Of a stretch of 64,000 nucleotides of DNA, positions 38,597 to 49,994 are shown piece after piece (within the stretch, counting starts at the first letter, position 1; each line of letters starts with the position of its first letter). The stretch covers positions 1 through 64,000 of the forward strand of contig JACQFX010000067.1 of assembly GCA_016199835.1 (NCBI GenBank), written 5' to 3'. This DNA is from Nitrosomonadales bacterium (GTDB taxonomy: Bacteria; Pseudomonadota; Gammaproteobacteria; Burkholderiales; Gallionellaceae). Position numbers and translations under genes: made by a program. The notes under the pieces were generated by a model. The model was given only the letters and a program-made list of their open reading frames with translations. It searched no databases and was not told the origin of the DNA.

Positions 38597-39403
38597 TCAC
38601 GCAAACACCACATCTATCGCGTGATCCAGCGTATCGCGGATGTCGGCATCATCGGTAATCGGGCGCACCAGCGCCATGCGACAAGCATCGCGCTCGGCGA
38701 TGCCCTGTTTGATCAGCGTGGCCGCATATACCAACAGGCGGGTGGAGATGCCTTCGTCCAGTCCATGCCCCTTGAGGTTGCGTGCGGCCAGCCCGATCTT
38801 CACCAGTCTGGCTGCCAATGCCGGCTCCACGCCGGTCTCTCGCGCCACGATGTTGGCTTCGGTTTCAGGCGAGGCATAGTCGAATTCCATCCCGGCGAAA
38901 CGCTGCTTGGTAGATTGCTTAAGATCTTTCATCAGGCTCTGATAGCCGGGGTTGTAGGAGATCACCAATTGGAAATCCGCGTGCGCCGCGACCAGTTCGC
39001 CCTTCTTGTCCAGCGGCAAAGTGCGGCGGTGGTCGGTCAGCGGATGGATCACCACGGTGGTGTCCTGGCGCGCTTCCACGATCTCGTCGAGGTAGCAGAT
39101 CGCGCCATGGCGTGCCGCCAAGGTCAGCGGGCCATCTATCCAGCGCGTACCATTAGCATCCAGTAAGTACCTCCCAACCAGATCTGAAGCGGTCATGTCT
39201 TCATTGCAGGCCACGGTGATCAGCGGCTTGTTGAGCTTCCATGCCATGTGCTCAACGAAGCGCGATTTACCGCAACCAGTCGGGCCTTTGAGCATCACGG
39301 GCAGGCGCGCAGCGTAGGCGGCTTGATACAGCTCGACCTCGTTGCCTTGCGCCTGATAGAACGGTTCCGTGTGAATGCGGTATGGTGAAATATCGAAACT
39401 CAT
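38597..39403 (-). CDS. cbbQ: RubisCO activase AAA+ subunit CbbQ
   Basis: 268 residues from ATG 39403, preceded by AAGGAG. MoxR-type AAA+ protein: Walker A LKGPTGCGKSRFVEH (about 45-60), Walker B ICYLDEIVEAR, sensor region LVISYNPGYQS and an arginine-rich STKQRFAGMEF. Hexameric CbbQ with CbbO reactivates form II RubisCO by removing bound inhibitors at the cost of ATP. It lies 116 bases downstream of cbbM with a terminator hairpin in between. Confidence 0.93.
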   Translation of the reverse strand: MSFDISPYRIHTEPFYQAQGNEVELYQAAYAARLPVMLKGPTGCGKSRFVEHMAWKLNKPLITVACNEDMTASDLVGRYLLDANGTRWIDGPLTLAARHGAICYLDEIVEARQDTTVVIHPLTDHRRTLPLDKKGELVAAHADFQLVISYNPGYQSLMKDLKQSTKQRFAGMEFDYASPETEANIVARETGVEPALAARLVKIGLAARNLKGHGLDEGISTRLLVYAATLIKQGIAERDACRMALVRPITDDADIRDTLDHAIDVVFA

Positions 39404-39427
39404 GTCTTGCTCCTTCGAGCCTGTCTG

Positions 39428-39462
39428 AAAAAAAGCCCCTGCAAGAATACTCCAGCAGGGGC
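39428..39462 (-). terminator. Terminator between cbbM and cbbQ
   Basis: On the minus strand GCCCCTGC (39462-39455), 12-base loop, GCAGGGGC, then seven T (39434-39428). It lies after the cbbM stop and before cbbQ, so partial read-through probably keeps activase far below RubisCO. Confidence 0.85.
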
Positions 39463-39518
39463 CAGGGGTAGATGGATTTTGCTTGGGGGGAAGCGCATCC
39501 ATCAGGGGAGAACTTGAC

Positions 39519-40898
39519 TTACTTGTGCACGCCCAGCTTCTGGCGCCAGCCCGGGAATATCTTGTCGGCGTCTTTCGGGAACGACTCGAACGCGCGGGCG
39601 AATTCCTTGTGTTCCTTGGCGAATTCGATCGGGTCGGCGCCGGACTTCCAGCACTCGTACGACTGGCGCAGCGAGATTGCCCCGGCAGCCGGGCTGTCGA
39701 TGTGGCCGTAAGAACCGCCGCCTGCGGTGTTGATCACGTTGCCGTGGCCGAGGTTTTCGAAGAAGCCGGGCAAGCGCAGCGCGTTCATGCCGCCAGAGAT
39801 GATCGGAGTCGTGGCCTTCACGCCGGACCATTTCTGGAAGTAGACCGGGCCTTGGCACTCGTCGCGCTCGATCATGTAAGCGATGACCTTGTCGTCGCCT
39901 TCGCCTTCCATCTTGCCGTAGCCCATGGTACCGACGTGGATGCCGGAAGCACCTTGCAGGCGGCTCATCTTGGCCAGCACGAAGGCGGTGTAACCGCGCT
40001 TGGCTGAAGGCGAAGTCACCATGCCGTGACCGGCGCGGTGGTAGTGCAAAAACTGTGCGGGATACTGACGGCGGCAGGTAGTCACCATGCCGGGACCACC
40101 GACGAAACCGTCCACCAGGAAGGCCAGCTTGTTGGCGTCAGTGCCGAAAGTTTCCAGCGCGAAATCGGCGCGGGCGCACATTTCATAGTGGTCGTCGGCG
40201 GTGATGTTCATCGAGAACAATTTGGCATCGCCGGTTTCGTCCATCGCGCGCTTCATCGCGTCATACACAAGAGGCAGCACTTTCTTGATCGGCGCGAATA
40301 CCTGGTTGCCTTGCGGCTCGTCGTTCTTGATGAAATCGCCGCCCAGCCAAAACTGGTAGGCCGCGTTGGCGAACGGCTCGGGACGCAGGCCCAGCTTGGG
40401 TTTGATGATGGTGCCGGAGATGTAGCCGCCGTCCTTGACCGGACGGCCGAGAATGCGCCACAGCTCTTCGATGTTGGTGGCGGGACAATCGAACTGGCGG
40501 ATCACTTCTTCGGGTACGTAGAAGTCGATCATCTTGGCATGCTCGATGTCGCCCATGCCCTGGTTGTTGCCGATGGCGAGGGTCAGGAAGGACACCAGCA
40601 TCATGCGACCATCAATCACGTTGCGGTCGAACAGTTCCAGCGGATACGCGATGCGCATATCTTCGGTAGCTTCGTCGATGTAGTAAACCAGCGCGTCCAC
40701 GCCCTTGGTAAAATCGTCGGTGGTGCTCACTTCCACGTTGGTGCCGGTGGAAGATTCGGCGGCGAAGTGGGCGGCGGCTTCGAGGTAGCCGAGGTCGCCC
40801 TTCGGCTTCATCTTGTAGGCTACCAGAATGTGCTTGCCGTTCTTGATCAGTTCGGCTTCTTTCAGGTCAAGGTTGGAATAACGTGCTGATTGATCCAT
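39519..40898 (-). CDS. cbbM: Ribulose-bisphosphate carboxylase, form II
   Basis: 459 residues, the length of form II Rubis[20 protein letters not shown] is a typical form II start. Catalytic segments: [16 protein letters not shown] (Lys 166 type), [14 protein letters not shown] with the carbamylated Lys and its Asp-Glu metal ligands, HYHRAGHG and [13 protein letters not shown] (phosphate). It fixes CO2 onto ribulose bisphosphate. Form II has low CO2/O2 specificity, which fits life at low oxygen. It is divergent from cbbR. Confidence 0.97.
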   Translation of the reverse strand: MDQSARYSNLDLKEAELIKNGKHILVAYKMKPKGDLGYLEAAAHFAAESSTGTNVEVSTTDDFTKGVDALVYYIDEATEDMRIAYPLELFDRNVIDGRMMLVSFLTLAIGNNQGMGDIEHAKMIDFYVPEEVIRQFDCPATNIEELWRILGRPVKDGGYISGTIIKPKLGLRPEPFANAAYQFWLGGDFIKNDEPQGNQVFAPIKKVLPLVYDAMKRAMDETGDAKLFSMNITADDHYEMCARADFALETFGTDANKLAFLVDGFVGGPGMVTTCRRQYPAQFLHYHRAGHGMVTSPSAKRGYTAFVLAKMSRLQGASGIHVGTMGYGKMEGEGDDKVIAYMIERDECQGPVYFQKWSGVKATTPIISGGMNALRLPGFFENLGHGNVINTAGGGSYGHIDSPAAGAISLRQSYECWKSGADPIEFAKEHKEFARAFESFPKDADKIFPGWRQKLGVHK

Positions 40899-40982
40899 TT
40901 CTAGGCTCCCCGATAGTTGAATGAAATGCTGCGATGGGTGCCACTATAGACACCCAGTACTATAAATAACAGTCAAACATTT

Positions 40983-41000
40983 TTATCATCATCATAATAA
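40983..41000. promoter_or_regulatory. Candidate CbbR operator in the cbbM-cbbR gap
   Basis: TTAT-CATCATCATA-ATAA, an AT-rich imperfect dyad in the 129-base region between cbbM and cbbR. LysR-type operators contain T-N11-A dyads; nearby GTTATTTATAGTAC on the minus strand may be a second half-site. No strong -10/-35 pair is obvious, as expected for an activated promoter. Confidence 0.3.
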
Positions 41001-41027
41001 ATGCTTATGGCTGTGCTACGATGCCGC

Positions 41028-41960
41028 ATGCTCCACCTTACCCTCCGACAATTACAAGTATTCGAGATGACTGCGCGCCATCTCAGCCATACTGTTGCCG
41101 CAAAGGAGCTCTATTTGTCGCAGCCTGCTGTCTCCATGCAGCTCAAACAACTGGAGCAGAACATCGGCCTGCCGTTGTTCGAACAGGTAGGCAAACAACT
41201 GCACCTCACCGCAGCCGGACGCGAACTGCTGCATTACAGTCGCAGCATACTCCAGCAAGTACAGGAGATGGATGCGGTGTTCGCCGAAATGAAAGGGCTG
41301 GAGCGCGGCCAGCTCAACATCGCCGTAGTAAGTACGGCGAATTATTTCATGCCGCAGCTGCTCGCCAAATTCATTCGCCTGCATCCCAGAATCAATGTCA
41401 GTCTCTCCGTCGCCAATCGCGACACCGTCATCCGGCAACTTGCTGACAACACCGCCGACCTCGCCATCATGGGTCAGCCACCCGAAGGCGCAGAGATGGT
41501 ATCGCAAGCCTTCATGGAAAATCCGCTGGTGGTAATCGCCGCCCCCGATCATCCGCTGGCAAAGCAGAAAAAAATCCAACCGCGCCAGCTCGCCAAAGAA
41601 ACTTTTCTGCTGCGCGAACAGGGTTCCGGCACACGCGGCGTAGTCGAACGTTTTTTTGCCAGCCATCGCCTGCCGCTACCCGCGCATATGGAGATGGACA
41701 CCAACGAGGCAATCAAACAATCGGTGAGCGCCCATATCGGTATCGGCATCATCTCGCGCCACGGCATCGAACTGGAGCTGGAAACGCATCGTCTGTGCAT
41801 CCTTGCTGTGGATGGATTTCCCATCGTGCGTAACTGGCACATCGTGCAACGCAAAAACCAGCGTTTGTCCATTGCCGCGCATGCTTTTCATCTTTTTCTG
41901 CTGGAAGCGGCGGCACAACTGGCCGCACCAGCAACGCCACGTAAAGCTTACAGAAAATAA
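41028..41960 (+). CDS. cbbR: LysR-type regulator of the cbb operon
   Basis: 310 residues from ATG 41028 (MLHLTLRQLQVFEMTARHLSHTVAAKEL), which matches the family start; earlier in-frame starts add nine residues. Helix-turn-helix in 1-60 (YLSQPAVSMQLKQLE), effector-binding domain from about 90 (GQLNIAVVSTANYFMPQLLAKF). CbbR senses metabolites such as RuBP or NADPH and activates RubisCO transcription. The divergent position next to cbbM is diagnostic. Confidence 0.92.
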   Translation: MLHLTLRQLQVFEMTARHLSHTVAAKELYLSQPAVSMQLKQLEQNIGLPLFEQVGKQLHLTAAGRELLHYSRSILQQVQEMDAVFAEMKGLERGQLNIAVVSTANYFMPQLLAKFIRLHPRINVSLSVANRDTVIRQLADNTADLAIMGQPPEGAEMVSQAFMENPLVVIAAPDHPLAKQKKIQPRQLAKETFLLREQGSGTRGVVERFFASHRLPLPAHMEMDTNEAIKQSVSAHIGIGIISRHGIELELETHRLCILAVDGFPIVRNWHIVQRKNQRLSIAAHAFHLFLLEAAAQLAAPATPRKAYRK

Positions 41961-42067
41961 ACCCGTGTGACATACATCACTGAACCTGCTGAACTGCACA
42001 TGCACAATGAACCACATGTAGGGAATGTGGCAGCGACTTTCAGCTGCAAATCAGCAAGGAGTGAGTC

Positions 42068-42181
42068 ATGGATCCGAAACAGGCCATCATTTTAGGTTTC
42101 GTTGTGGGTATGGTTTTATTCGTAATACTTGAACGCACAGGAATTATATATAAGTGGTTCGACAAGTGGGATAGCAGATAA
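42068..42181 (+). CDS. 37-residue single-span membrane protein
   Basis: ATG 42068 with a strong AAGGAGTGAG site eight bases upstream. It encodes MDPKQAIILGFVVGMVLFVI and a charged tail ending KWFDKWDSR: one transmembrane helix (about 6-20). It sits between cbbR and fba, followed by a bidirectional hairpin. Not recognised; the clean ribosome site and membrane helix make it likely real. Confidence 0.65.
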   Translation: MDPKQAIILGFVVGMVLFVILERTGIIYKWFDKWDSR

Positions 42182-42233
42182 TCAGGCTTGATCGGGTTTC
42201 AGGTTTTATATTCTCGTTTCTACACCCAATGAA

Positions 42234-42258
42234 AAAGGCGACCGCTTGGGCCGCCTTT
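42234..42258. terminator. Bidirectional terminator between the small gene and fba
   Basis: AAAGGCG....CGCCTTT hairpin. On the minus strand it is followed by TTTTTC after fba; on the + strand by TTTCTGTTTTC after the small membrane protein. Confidence 0.75.
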
Positions 42259-42278
42259 CTGTTTTCCGCTGATCGTGC

Positions 42279-43343
42279 TTACTTGATGATCGCGTTCAAC
42301 TCACCCTTGGTGTAACGGGTCGCCATCGCATCCAGCGAAATCGGCTTGATCTTGCCAGCCTGGCCTGCACAACCAAAGGCTTCGTAACGCGCCTTGCAGA
42401 TCGCCTTCATGGCCTTGGTGGTTTCGGCCAGGAACTTGCGCGGATCGAAGTCCTTGGGGTTGTTCGCGAGATAACGGCGCGTCGCACCCGTGGAAGCCAT
42501 GCGCAGATCGGTATCGATGTTTACTTTGCGCACACCGTGCTTGATGCCTTCGACGATCTCCGCGACCGGCACGCCGTAGGTCTGCGGCATCGCACCGCCG
42601 AACTGGTTGATGATCTCCAGCCATTCCTGCGGCACACTGGAAGAACCGTGCATTACCAGATGGGTGTTGGGAATGCGCGCATGGATTTCCTTGATGCGGC
42701 TGATCGCCAGCGTGTCGCCTGTGGGCGGCTTGGTGAATTTGTATGCACCGTGCGAAGTGCCAATCGCGATTGCCAGTGCGTCCACTTGCGTAAGCTTGAC
42801 GAATTCTGCTGCTTCGTTCGGGTCAGTCAGCAACTGATCGTGCGACAGCACGCCTTCCGCGCCGTGGCCATCTTCCTTCTCGCCGTGGCCGGATTCGAGC
42901 GAGCCGAGGCAACCCAGTTCGCCCTCGACCGAGACGCCGACTGCATGGGACATTTCCACCACCTGGCGCGTGACGTTCACGTTGTATTCGAAAGAAGAGG
43001 GCGTCTTGCCGTCGGTCATCAGCGAACCGTCCATCATCACGCTGGAGAAGCCGGACTTGATGGCCTGGATGCAGATCGCGGGCGACGCGCCGTGATCCTG
43101 ATGCATCACGACAGGGATGTGCGGATACATTTCGACAGCGGCTTCGATCAGGTGACGCAGGAACGCTTCGCCCGCATATTTGCGCGCACCGGCGGAGCCT
43201 TGCATGATGACCGGGCTGTTGGTTTCATCCGCCGCCTCCATGATCGCCTTGACCTGTTCCAGGTTGTTGACGTTGAACGCGGGCAGACCATAGCTGTGTT
43301 CCGCCGCATGGTCCAGCAGTTGACGCAATGATACGAGAGCCAT
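42279..43343 (-). CDS. fba: Fructose-bisphosphate aldolase, class II
   Basis: 354 residues. [29 protein letters not shown] (zinc His and catalytic Asp), [16 protein letters not shown] (zinc Glu), [10 protein letters not shown] and [12 protein letters not shown] identify the CbbA-like class II enzyme. It works in both the Calvin cycle and glycolysis. It is the last gene of the tkt-gap-pgk-pyk-fba run, 28 bases after pyk. Confidence 0.96.
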   Translation of the reverse strand: MALVSLRQLLDHAAEHSYGLPAFNVNNLEQVKAIMEAADETNSPVIMQGSAGARKYAGEAFLRHLIEAAVEMYPHIPVVMHQDHGASPAICIQAIKSGFSSVMMDGSLMTDGKTPSSFEYNVNVTRQVVEMSHAVGVSVEGELGCLGSLESGHGEKEDGHGAEGVLSHDQLLTDPNEAAEFVKLTQVDALAIAIGTSHGAYKFTKPPTGDTLAISRIKEIHARIPNTHLVMHGSSSVPQEWLEIINQFGGAMPQTYGVPVAEIVEGIKHGVRKVNIDTDLRMASTGATRRYLANNPKDFDPRKFLAETTKAMKAICKARYEAFGCAGQAGKIKPISLDAMATRYTKGELNAIIK

Positions 43344-43370
43344 TTTTTTCTCCTTCAGACTAAATAAAAT

Positions 43371-44807
43371 TTATTTTTTATGGTCGCCGACACGCACAAT
43401 CTTCAGCGTATTCGTGTGGCCGCTCTTGCCGATGGCTTCGCCTACCGTCATTACCATCAAATCGCCGTCCTCAACCAAACCCGATTGCACCAGTTTTTCT
43501 TCCGCTTCCAGCAATGTTGCCGATGGATCTTTGGAACTGGACTTGAATACGATAGGATGCACTCCGCTGAACAAGGTGACCTTGGTCAAGGTCGCCTCCA
43601 CCGGAGTCAGCGCAAAGATAGGCACGCCCGCATTGACCCGTGACATCCACAGCGCGGTGGAGCCAGACTGGGTCAATGCCACGATGGCCTTGACCTTGAA
43701 ATGCGATGCTGCGTACAGCGCTGACATGGCGATGGATTGATCGACACGATTGAACTTGCTGTGCGACAGGCGATGATCGGTCGAACTGTCTTCTTTTTCC
43801 TTTTCGGCCTGGACGCAGATGCGCGCCATGGCTTGTATGGTTTCGACCGGATAATCGCCTACAGCGGTTTCCGCCGACAACATCACCGCATCGGTGCCGT
43901 CCAGCACCGCATTCGCCACGTCCGACACTTCCGCACGCGTGGGGATCGGGTTGGAAATCATCGACTCCATCATCTGTGTGGCGGTGATAACCAGCTTGTT
44001 GCGCGCGCGCGCCATCTTGATCATGCGCTTCTGCAAACCCGGCACGGCGGCATCGCCCACTTCCACCGACAAATCGCCGCGCGCCACCATGATGGCGTCC
44101 GACGCATCAATGATCTCGCCCAGCACGGGTATAGCCTCGGCGCGCTCGATTTTGGCCACCAGCAGGCTCTTGCCGCCCGCTTCGTGCATCAATTCGCGCG
44201 CCAGATGCATATCGTCCGCCGAACGCGGGAACGACACAGCCAGAAAGTCGGCCTTGATCAGCGCTGCCGTCTTGATGTCTTCCTTGTCCTTGTCGGTCAG
44301 CGCGGGTGCGGTCAAGCCGCCACCCTTGCGGTTAATACCCTTGTTGTTGGACAACACACCGCCGCGCACAACCCTGCAATGAACCTCGGTACCCCTCACC
44401 TCGGCCACATCGAATTCCAGCATGCCATCGTTCAGCAGCAGCACCGAACCCTTGCTCACGTCATTGGGCAATTCCTTGTAATCAAGGCCGACACGCTCCT
44501 GGTTGCCGAGCCCGTCCCATGCGGCATCCAGGATAAACATATCGCCCTTGTTCAGAATGATCTTGTCATTCTTGAATTTGCGCACCCGGATCTTGGGACC
44601 TTGCAGGTCAGCCAATATGCCCACTGTGCGGCCAACGGCGATCGCCGCCGCACGTACCTTGTCGGCGCGCGCCATATGATCCTGCGGCGAGCCATGCGAA
44701 AAATTCATGCGCACCACGTCCACCCCGGCACTGATCATTTGCTCCAGCACTTTAGCATCGCTGGAAGCTGGGCCGAGAGTTGCAACTATTTTTGTTCTAC
44801 GTAACAT
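43371..44807 (-). CDS. pyk: Pyruvate kinase
   Basis: 478 residues from ATG 44807 (MLRRTKIVATLGPASSD); the adjacent ATG at 44810 is equally possible. A longer frame upstream runs through a palindromic repeat and is rejected. Signature regions: RMNFSHGSPQDH, ILADLQGPKIRV, MVARGDLSVEVG and ITATQMMESMI (active-site Lys region is LLVAKIERAEAI). It makes ATP and pyruvate from PEP. Confidence 0.95.
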   Translation of the reverse strand: MLRRTKIVATLGPASSDAKVLEQMISAGVDVVRMNFSHGSPQDHMARADKVRAAAIAVGRTVGILADLQGPKIRVRKFKNDKIILNKGDMFILDAAWDGLGNQERVGLDYKELPNDVSKGSVLLLNDGMLEFDVAEVRGTEVHCRVVRGGVLSNNKGINRKGGGLTAPALTDKDKEDIKTAALIKADFLAVSFPRSADDMHLARELMHEAGGKSLLVAKIERAEAIPVLGEIIDASDAIMVARGDLSVEVGDAAVPGLQKRMIKMARARNKLVITATQMMESMISNPIPTRAEVSDVANAVLDGTDAVMLSAETAVGDYPVETIQAMARICVQAEKEKEDSSTDHRLSHSKFNRVDQSIAMSALYAASHFKVKAIVALTQSGSTALWMSRVNAGVPIFALTPVEATLTKVTLFSGVHPIVFKSSSKDPSATLLEAEEKLVQSGLVEDGDLMVMTVGEAIGKSGHTNTLKIVRVGDHKK

Positions 44808-44825
44808 CATGTTCCTTAAGTAAAC

Positions 44826-44940
44826 CTGTAGCCCGGATGCAGCCAGCAAAATCCGGGGGATAACGTATACATCGCCCCGGATTTCACGTTGTTTCATCCG
44901 GGCTACAAGCTGCAGGGTGCAGGGTGCACGCACCCTGCAC
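44826..44940. repeat. Large palindromic repeat between pgk and pyk
   Basis: TGTAGCCCGGATG...CATCCGGGCTACA as outer arms around an inner AATCCGGG...CCCCGGATT, followed by TGCAGGGTGC..GCACCCTGCA at 44912-44939. It probably forms stable hairpins in the tkt-fba message downstream of pgk. Confidence 0.65.
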
Positions 44941-44945
44941 TGAAT

Positions 44946-46130
44946 TTATTTCGCGGCGCGCTGTTCCAGAATCTCGACGGCAGGCAAAGTCTTGCCTTCG
45001 AGGAATTCGAGGAACGCACCACCGGCGGTGGAGATGTAAGACACCTTGTCGTAGATGTCGTATTTCTGGATCGCGGCTATGGTGTCGCCGCCGCCGGCCA
45101 GCGTGAATGCCTTGGTATTGGCGATAGCCATGGCGATGGTCTTGGTGCCTGCGCCGAATTGGTCGAACTCGAACACGCCGACCGGGCCGTTCCACACCAC
45201 GGTACCCGCCTTCATGATGATGTCGGCCAGCTCTTGCGCACTCTTGGGGCCGATGTCAAAAATCATGTCGTCGTCAGCCACGTCATCGGCACTCTTTTGC
45301 ACCGCAGGCTCGTTGGCATCGAATTTCTTGCCCACCACCACGTCGGTTGCGATGGGGATAGTCGCGCCGCGCGCGGTCATTTTTTTCATGAGTGCCTGGG
45401 CCGTCGGCACCAGGTCGTCTTCGCACAATGATTTGCCGACCTTCTTGCCTGCCGCCTTGAGGAAGGTGTTGGCGATACCGCCGCCGACTACCAGTTGTTC
45501 GCATTTCTCGGACAACGATTCGAGCACCGTCAATTTCGTGGAAACCTTGCTGCCGCCAACGATAGCGACCATAGGGCGCGCCGGGCTGAGCAGAGCCTTG
45601 GTCAGGGCGTCCAGTTCTTCGGTCAGCAGCATGCCCGCACAAGCCACGGGGGCAAATTTGGCCACGCCGTGGGTGGAGGCTTCGGCGCGATGCGCGGTAC
45701 CGAACGCATCCATCACGAACACATCGCACAGTGCGGCGTATTTCTTCGCCGTGTCGTCCACATTTTTCTTCTCGCCCTTGTTGATGCGGCAATTTTCCAG
45801 CAGCACGAGTTCGCCCGCAGCTACATCGAAACCACCCTCCACCCAATCCTTGATCAGGCGTACCGGCTTGCCCAGGCGCGCGGCGATGTTGTCAGCTACC
45901 GGCTTCAGCGAATTCTCTTCTGTCCACAGGCCTTCTTCCGGGCGTCCCAGATGGGAAGTCACCATCACCTTGGCACCAGCTTGCAGGCAATGATTGATGG
46001 TGGCCATCGAAGCGGTGATACGCGCGTCGGACGTAACCTTGCCTTCGCTGACCGGCACGTTGAGGTCGGCGCGGATCAGCACGCGCTTTCCAGAGAGATC
46101 GAGATCAGTCATGCGGATGAAATTAGCCAT
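44946..46130 (-). CDS. pgk: Phosphoglycerate kinase
   Basis: 394 residues. [39 protein letters not shown] and the nucleotide-binding [15 protein letters not shown] with GGGDTIAAI. In the Calvin cycle it phosphorylates 3-phosphoglycerate. Located between gap and pyk on the same strand. Confidence 0.96.
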   Translation of the reverse strand: MANFIRMTDLDLSGKRVLIRADLNVPVSEGKVTSDARITASMATINHCLQAGAKVMVTSHLGRPEEGLWTEENSLKPVADNIAARLGKPVRLIKDWVEGGFDVAAGELVLLENCRINKGEKKNVDDTAKKYAALCDVFVMDAFGTAHRAEASTHGVAKFAPVACAGMLLTEELDALTKALLSPARPMVAIVGGSKVSTKLTVLESLSEKCEQLVVGGGIANTFLKAAGKKVGKSLCEDDLVPTAQALMKKMTARGATIPIATDVVVGKKFDANEPAVQKSADDVADDDMIFDIGPKSAQELADIIMKAGTVVWNGPVGVFEFDQFGAGTKTIAMAIANTKAFTLAGGGDTIAAIQKYDIYDKVSYISTAGGAFLEFLEGKTLPAVEILEQRAAK

Positions 46131-46146
46131 GGAGTTTCTCCTGAGG

Positions 46147-46221
46147 TGTAGGGTGGGTTAGCGTAGCGTAACCCACCGTGTTGATTGGCGGGTTACGCCG
46201 CTAAGCGACTAACCCACCCTA
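46147..46221. repeat. Palindromic repeat between gap and pgk
   Basis: GTAGGGTGGGTTAG...CTAACCCACCCTAC as outer 14-bp arms, with inner GCGTAACCCACC and GGCGGGTTACGC. It belongs to the same general class as the repeats at 34930 and 38553. Confidence 0.7.
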
Positions 46222-46225
46222 CATG

Positions 46226-47251
<1,026 letters not shown>

Positions 47252-49267
47252 CTAGAGTACGCCCTTGACGGTTTTCACGACATTCTCAACCGTAAAGCCA
47301 AAATGCTTGAACAGCTCGCCTGCGGGAGCGGATTCACCGAAGCAATCCATGCCGACCACCGCGCCTTCCAGCCCGACGTATTTGTACCAGAGTCCGGTCA
47401 CGCCCGCTTCGACAGCCACACGTTTCACGCCCTTGGGCAGCACGCTGTCCTTGTAAGCCCCGTCCTGGCGATCGAAGGCATTGGTCGAAGGCATAGATAC
47501 CACGCGCACATTGATACCTTCCGTTGCCAGCGCAGCTTGCGCCTTCATCGCCAGATCCACTTCGGAACCGGTGGCGATGATGATGGCTTGCGGCTTGCCG
47601 CCTGCAGCTTCGGACAGCACATATCCGCCTTTGCGGATGTTGGCGATCTGCGCTGCATCGCGCTTCTGGAATGCCAGATTCTGGCGGCTGAATATCAGCG
47701 AAGATGGCCCGGTCTGACGTTCTACCGCAGCTACCCAGGACACGACCGATTCGACGGTGTCGCACGGGCGCCAGGTGTCCATATTGGGAATGAAACGCAG
47801 CGTGGTGGTCTGCTCGACCGGCTGGTGGGTCGGGCCATCTTCGCCCAGACCGATGGAATCATGAGTGAACACAAAGATCACGCGCTGCTTCATCAATGCC
47901 GACATGCGCAAGGCATTGCGCGCGTATTCCGAGAACATCAGGAACGTGCCGCCAAACGGCAACAAACCGCCATGCAGCGCCATGCCGTTCATGATGTGCG
48001 ACATGCCGAATTCGCGCACGCCGTAGCTGATGTAGTTGCCGGGCTTCTTGCCGCTCACATGATGAGCACCGGTCCAGTTGGTCAGGTTGGAGCCGGTCAG
48101 GTCGGCAGAGCCACCGAGAAATTCGGGCAATGCCGGAACCAATGCATTGATCGCATTCTGCGAAGCCTTGCGCGTGGCGATGGTCTCGCCCTTCTCGTTG
48201 ATCTGTGCGATTGCTTTGGCGGCATGCTCTGCCCAGCCAACCGGCAGATCACCCTTCATGCGGCGTTCGAATTCGGCGGCTTCGTTCGGGAATGCCATTT
48301 TGTATTCAGCAAACTTGTTGTTCCACAGGCTTTCCAACCCTTCACCCTTGGTGCGCGCATCCCATGCTGCATAAACATGTTGGGGAATCTCGAACGGGGG
48401 GTAATTCCAGCCGATGTGCGCGCGCGTCGCGGCGATCTCCGCATCGCCCAATGCTGCGCCATGCACATCGTGCGTGCCTTCCTTATTGGGTGAACCTGCA
48501 CCAATAATCGTCTTGCAACAGATCAGCGTAGGTTTGTCGGTCACTGCCTTGGCGGCCTTGATGGCAGCATCGATCGCGACGGAATCATGGCCCTGCACAT
48601 CGGCAATGACGTGCCAGCCGTAAGCCTCGAAACGCTTGGCCGTATCGTCGGTATACCAGCCGTCGATGTGGCCGTCGATCGAAATATTGTTATCATCCCA
48701 GAACGCGATCAGCTTGCCCAAACCCCAAGTGCCGGCCAGCGCGCAGGCCTCGTGCGAGATGCCTTCCATCATGCAGCCGTCGCCCAGGAACACATAGGTG
48801 TGGTGGTTGACGATCTCGTGGCCGGGCTTGTTGAATTCGTTGGCCAGCAGCTTCTCGGCCATCGCCATGCCGACAGCATTGGTGATGCCTTGGCCCAGCG
48901 GGCCGGTGGTGGTTTCCACGCCGACGGTATAGCCGTATTCGGGATGACCCGGAGTCTTGGAATGCATCTGGCGGAAACGCTTCAGCTCCTCCATCGGCAG
49001 GTCGTAGCCGGTCAGGTGCAACAGCGCATAAATCAGCATGGAGCCGTGGCCATTGGATTGCACAAAGCGATCGCGATCAGCCCATTTCGGATTGGCCGGA
49101 TTGTGGCGCAGGTGGTGGTTCCACAGCGTCTCGGCAATTTCCGCCATACCCATAGGCGCGCCCGGGTGGCCGGAATTAGCCTTCTGCACGGCATCCATCG
49201 CCAGAGCGCGAATCGCGCCTGTCGTATCGTTAAATTTGGGGGGTCTTACATTGCGTGTTGCAGCCAT
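47252..49267 (-). CDS. tkt: Transketolase
   Basis: 671 residues from ATG 49267, preceded by GAGG nine bases upstream; the ATG two codons earlier is possible. Thiamine-diphosphate enzyme: [51 protein letters not shown]...[10 protein letters not shown] (TPP motif) and [16 protein letters not shown]. It rearranges sugars in the regenerative phase of the Calvin cycle. It is the first gene of the tkt-gap-pgk-pyk-fba run. Confidence 0.95.
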   Translation of the reverse strand: MAATRNVRPPKFNDTTGAIRALAMDAVQKANSGHPGAPMGMAEIAETLWNHHLRHNPANPKWADRDRFVQSNGHGSMLIYALLHLTGYDLPMEELKRFRQMHSKTPGHPEYGYTVGVETTTGPLGQGITNAVGMAMAEKLLANEFNKPGHEIVNHHTYVFLGDGCMMEGISHEACALAGTWGLGKLIAFWDDNNISIDGHIDGWYTDDTAKRFEAYGWHVIADVQGHDSVAIDAAIKAAKAVTDKPTLICCKTIIGAGSPNKEGTHDVHGAALGDAEIAATRAHIGWNYPPFEIPQHVYAAWDARTKGEGLESLWNNKFAEYKMAFPNEAAEFERRMKGDLPVGWAEHAAKAIAQINEKGETIATRKASQNAINALVPALPEFLGGSADLTGSNLTNWTGAHHVSGKKPGNYISYGVREFGMSHIMNGMALHGGLLPFGGTFLMFSEYARNALRMSALMKQRVIFVFTHDSIGLGEDGPTHQPVEQTTTLRFIPNMDTWRPCDTVESVVSWVAAVERQTGPSSLIFSRQNLAFQKRDAAQIANIRKGGYVLSEAAGGKPQAIIIATGSEVDLAMKAQAALATEGINVRVVSMPSTNAFDRQDGAYKDSVLPKGVKRVAVEAGVTGLWYKYVGLEGAVVGMDCFGESAPAGELFKHFGFTVENVVKTVKGVL

Positions 49268-49391
49268 TTTCATTCGCCTCTTAACAGCCCTGAATGGGTT
49301 GTAACGTTGGATTGTTGTAGCCAGAAGGACGGCAATTATGCCGCACTGCCCCGTTTAGGGCAACCTTGGAACAGCCCCAGCAGCAAGCGGG

Positions 49392-49994
49392 TCATTCGTC
49401 TCCGACTTCTTTTTTGGAGGGCATGATGCCGAGTTGTTTTAGTTTGCGGTATAAGTGGGTACGCTCCAAACCGACTTTTTGTGCCATCTGGGTAACGTTG
49501 CCACTTTCTTTCTGCAAGTGGTAATTAAAATACAATGTTTCGAAATAGTCGCGCGCCTCCCTCAGGGGCAGATCCAACGGTAAAGAATACTGTCCTGCAA
49601 CAGCTTGCTCCCGGCGCTGCGGCATACCCTGCCGGATCGCATGAGCCACCGTGTCCAGCAGCTTGCGCAGAGCGACCGGTTTTTCCAGGAAATCCACCGC
49701 ACCGATGCGCGTCGCTTCCACTGCCGTTTCTATAGTGCCATGACCGGACATCATGATCACCGGCATGGTCAGCATATCCTGGGCCACCCATTCCCTGAGC
49801 AAAGCCACGCCGTCAGTGTCTGGCATCCAGATGTCCAGCAATACCAGATCGGGCGTTTGCCGGTTGCGATACTCGCGGGCTTGCGCGGCATTTTCTGCCA
49901 AGGCTACACTATAGCCTTCGTCGAACAGGATCTCCGAGAGCAGTTCGCGTATCCCGATCTCGTCATCCACCACCAGAATTTCCTTGGCTGTCAT
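49392..49994 (-). CDS. NtrX-like response regulator without an AAA+ domain
   Basis: 200 residues. Receiver domain with VVDDEIGIRELL, phosphoacceptor Asp in LVLLDIWMPDTDG and the Lys in DFLEKPVALRKL (about 104-110). After a short linker comes a Fis-type helix-turn-helix (NVTQMAQKVGLERTHLYRKLKQLGI). The sigma-54-activating AAA+ domain present in NtrX/NtrC is missing, so it cannot open sigma-54 promoters by itself; it is like RegA/PrrA in layout. It overlaps the kinase gene by one base. Confidence 0.87.
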   Translation of the reverse strand: MTAKEILVVDDEIGIRELLSEILFDEGYSVALAENAAQAREYRNRQTPDLVLLDIWMPDTDGVALLREWVAQDMLTMPVIMMSGHGTIETAVEATRIGAVDFLEKPVALRKLLDTVAHAIRQGMPQRREQAVAGQYSLPLDLPLREARDYFETLYFNYHLQKESGNVTQMAQKVGLERTHLYRKLKQLGIMPSKKEVGDE

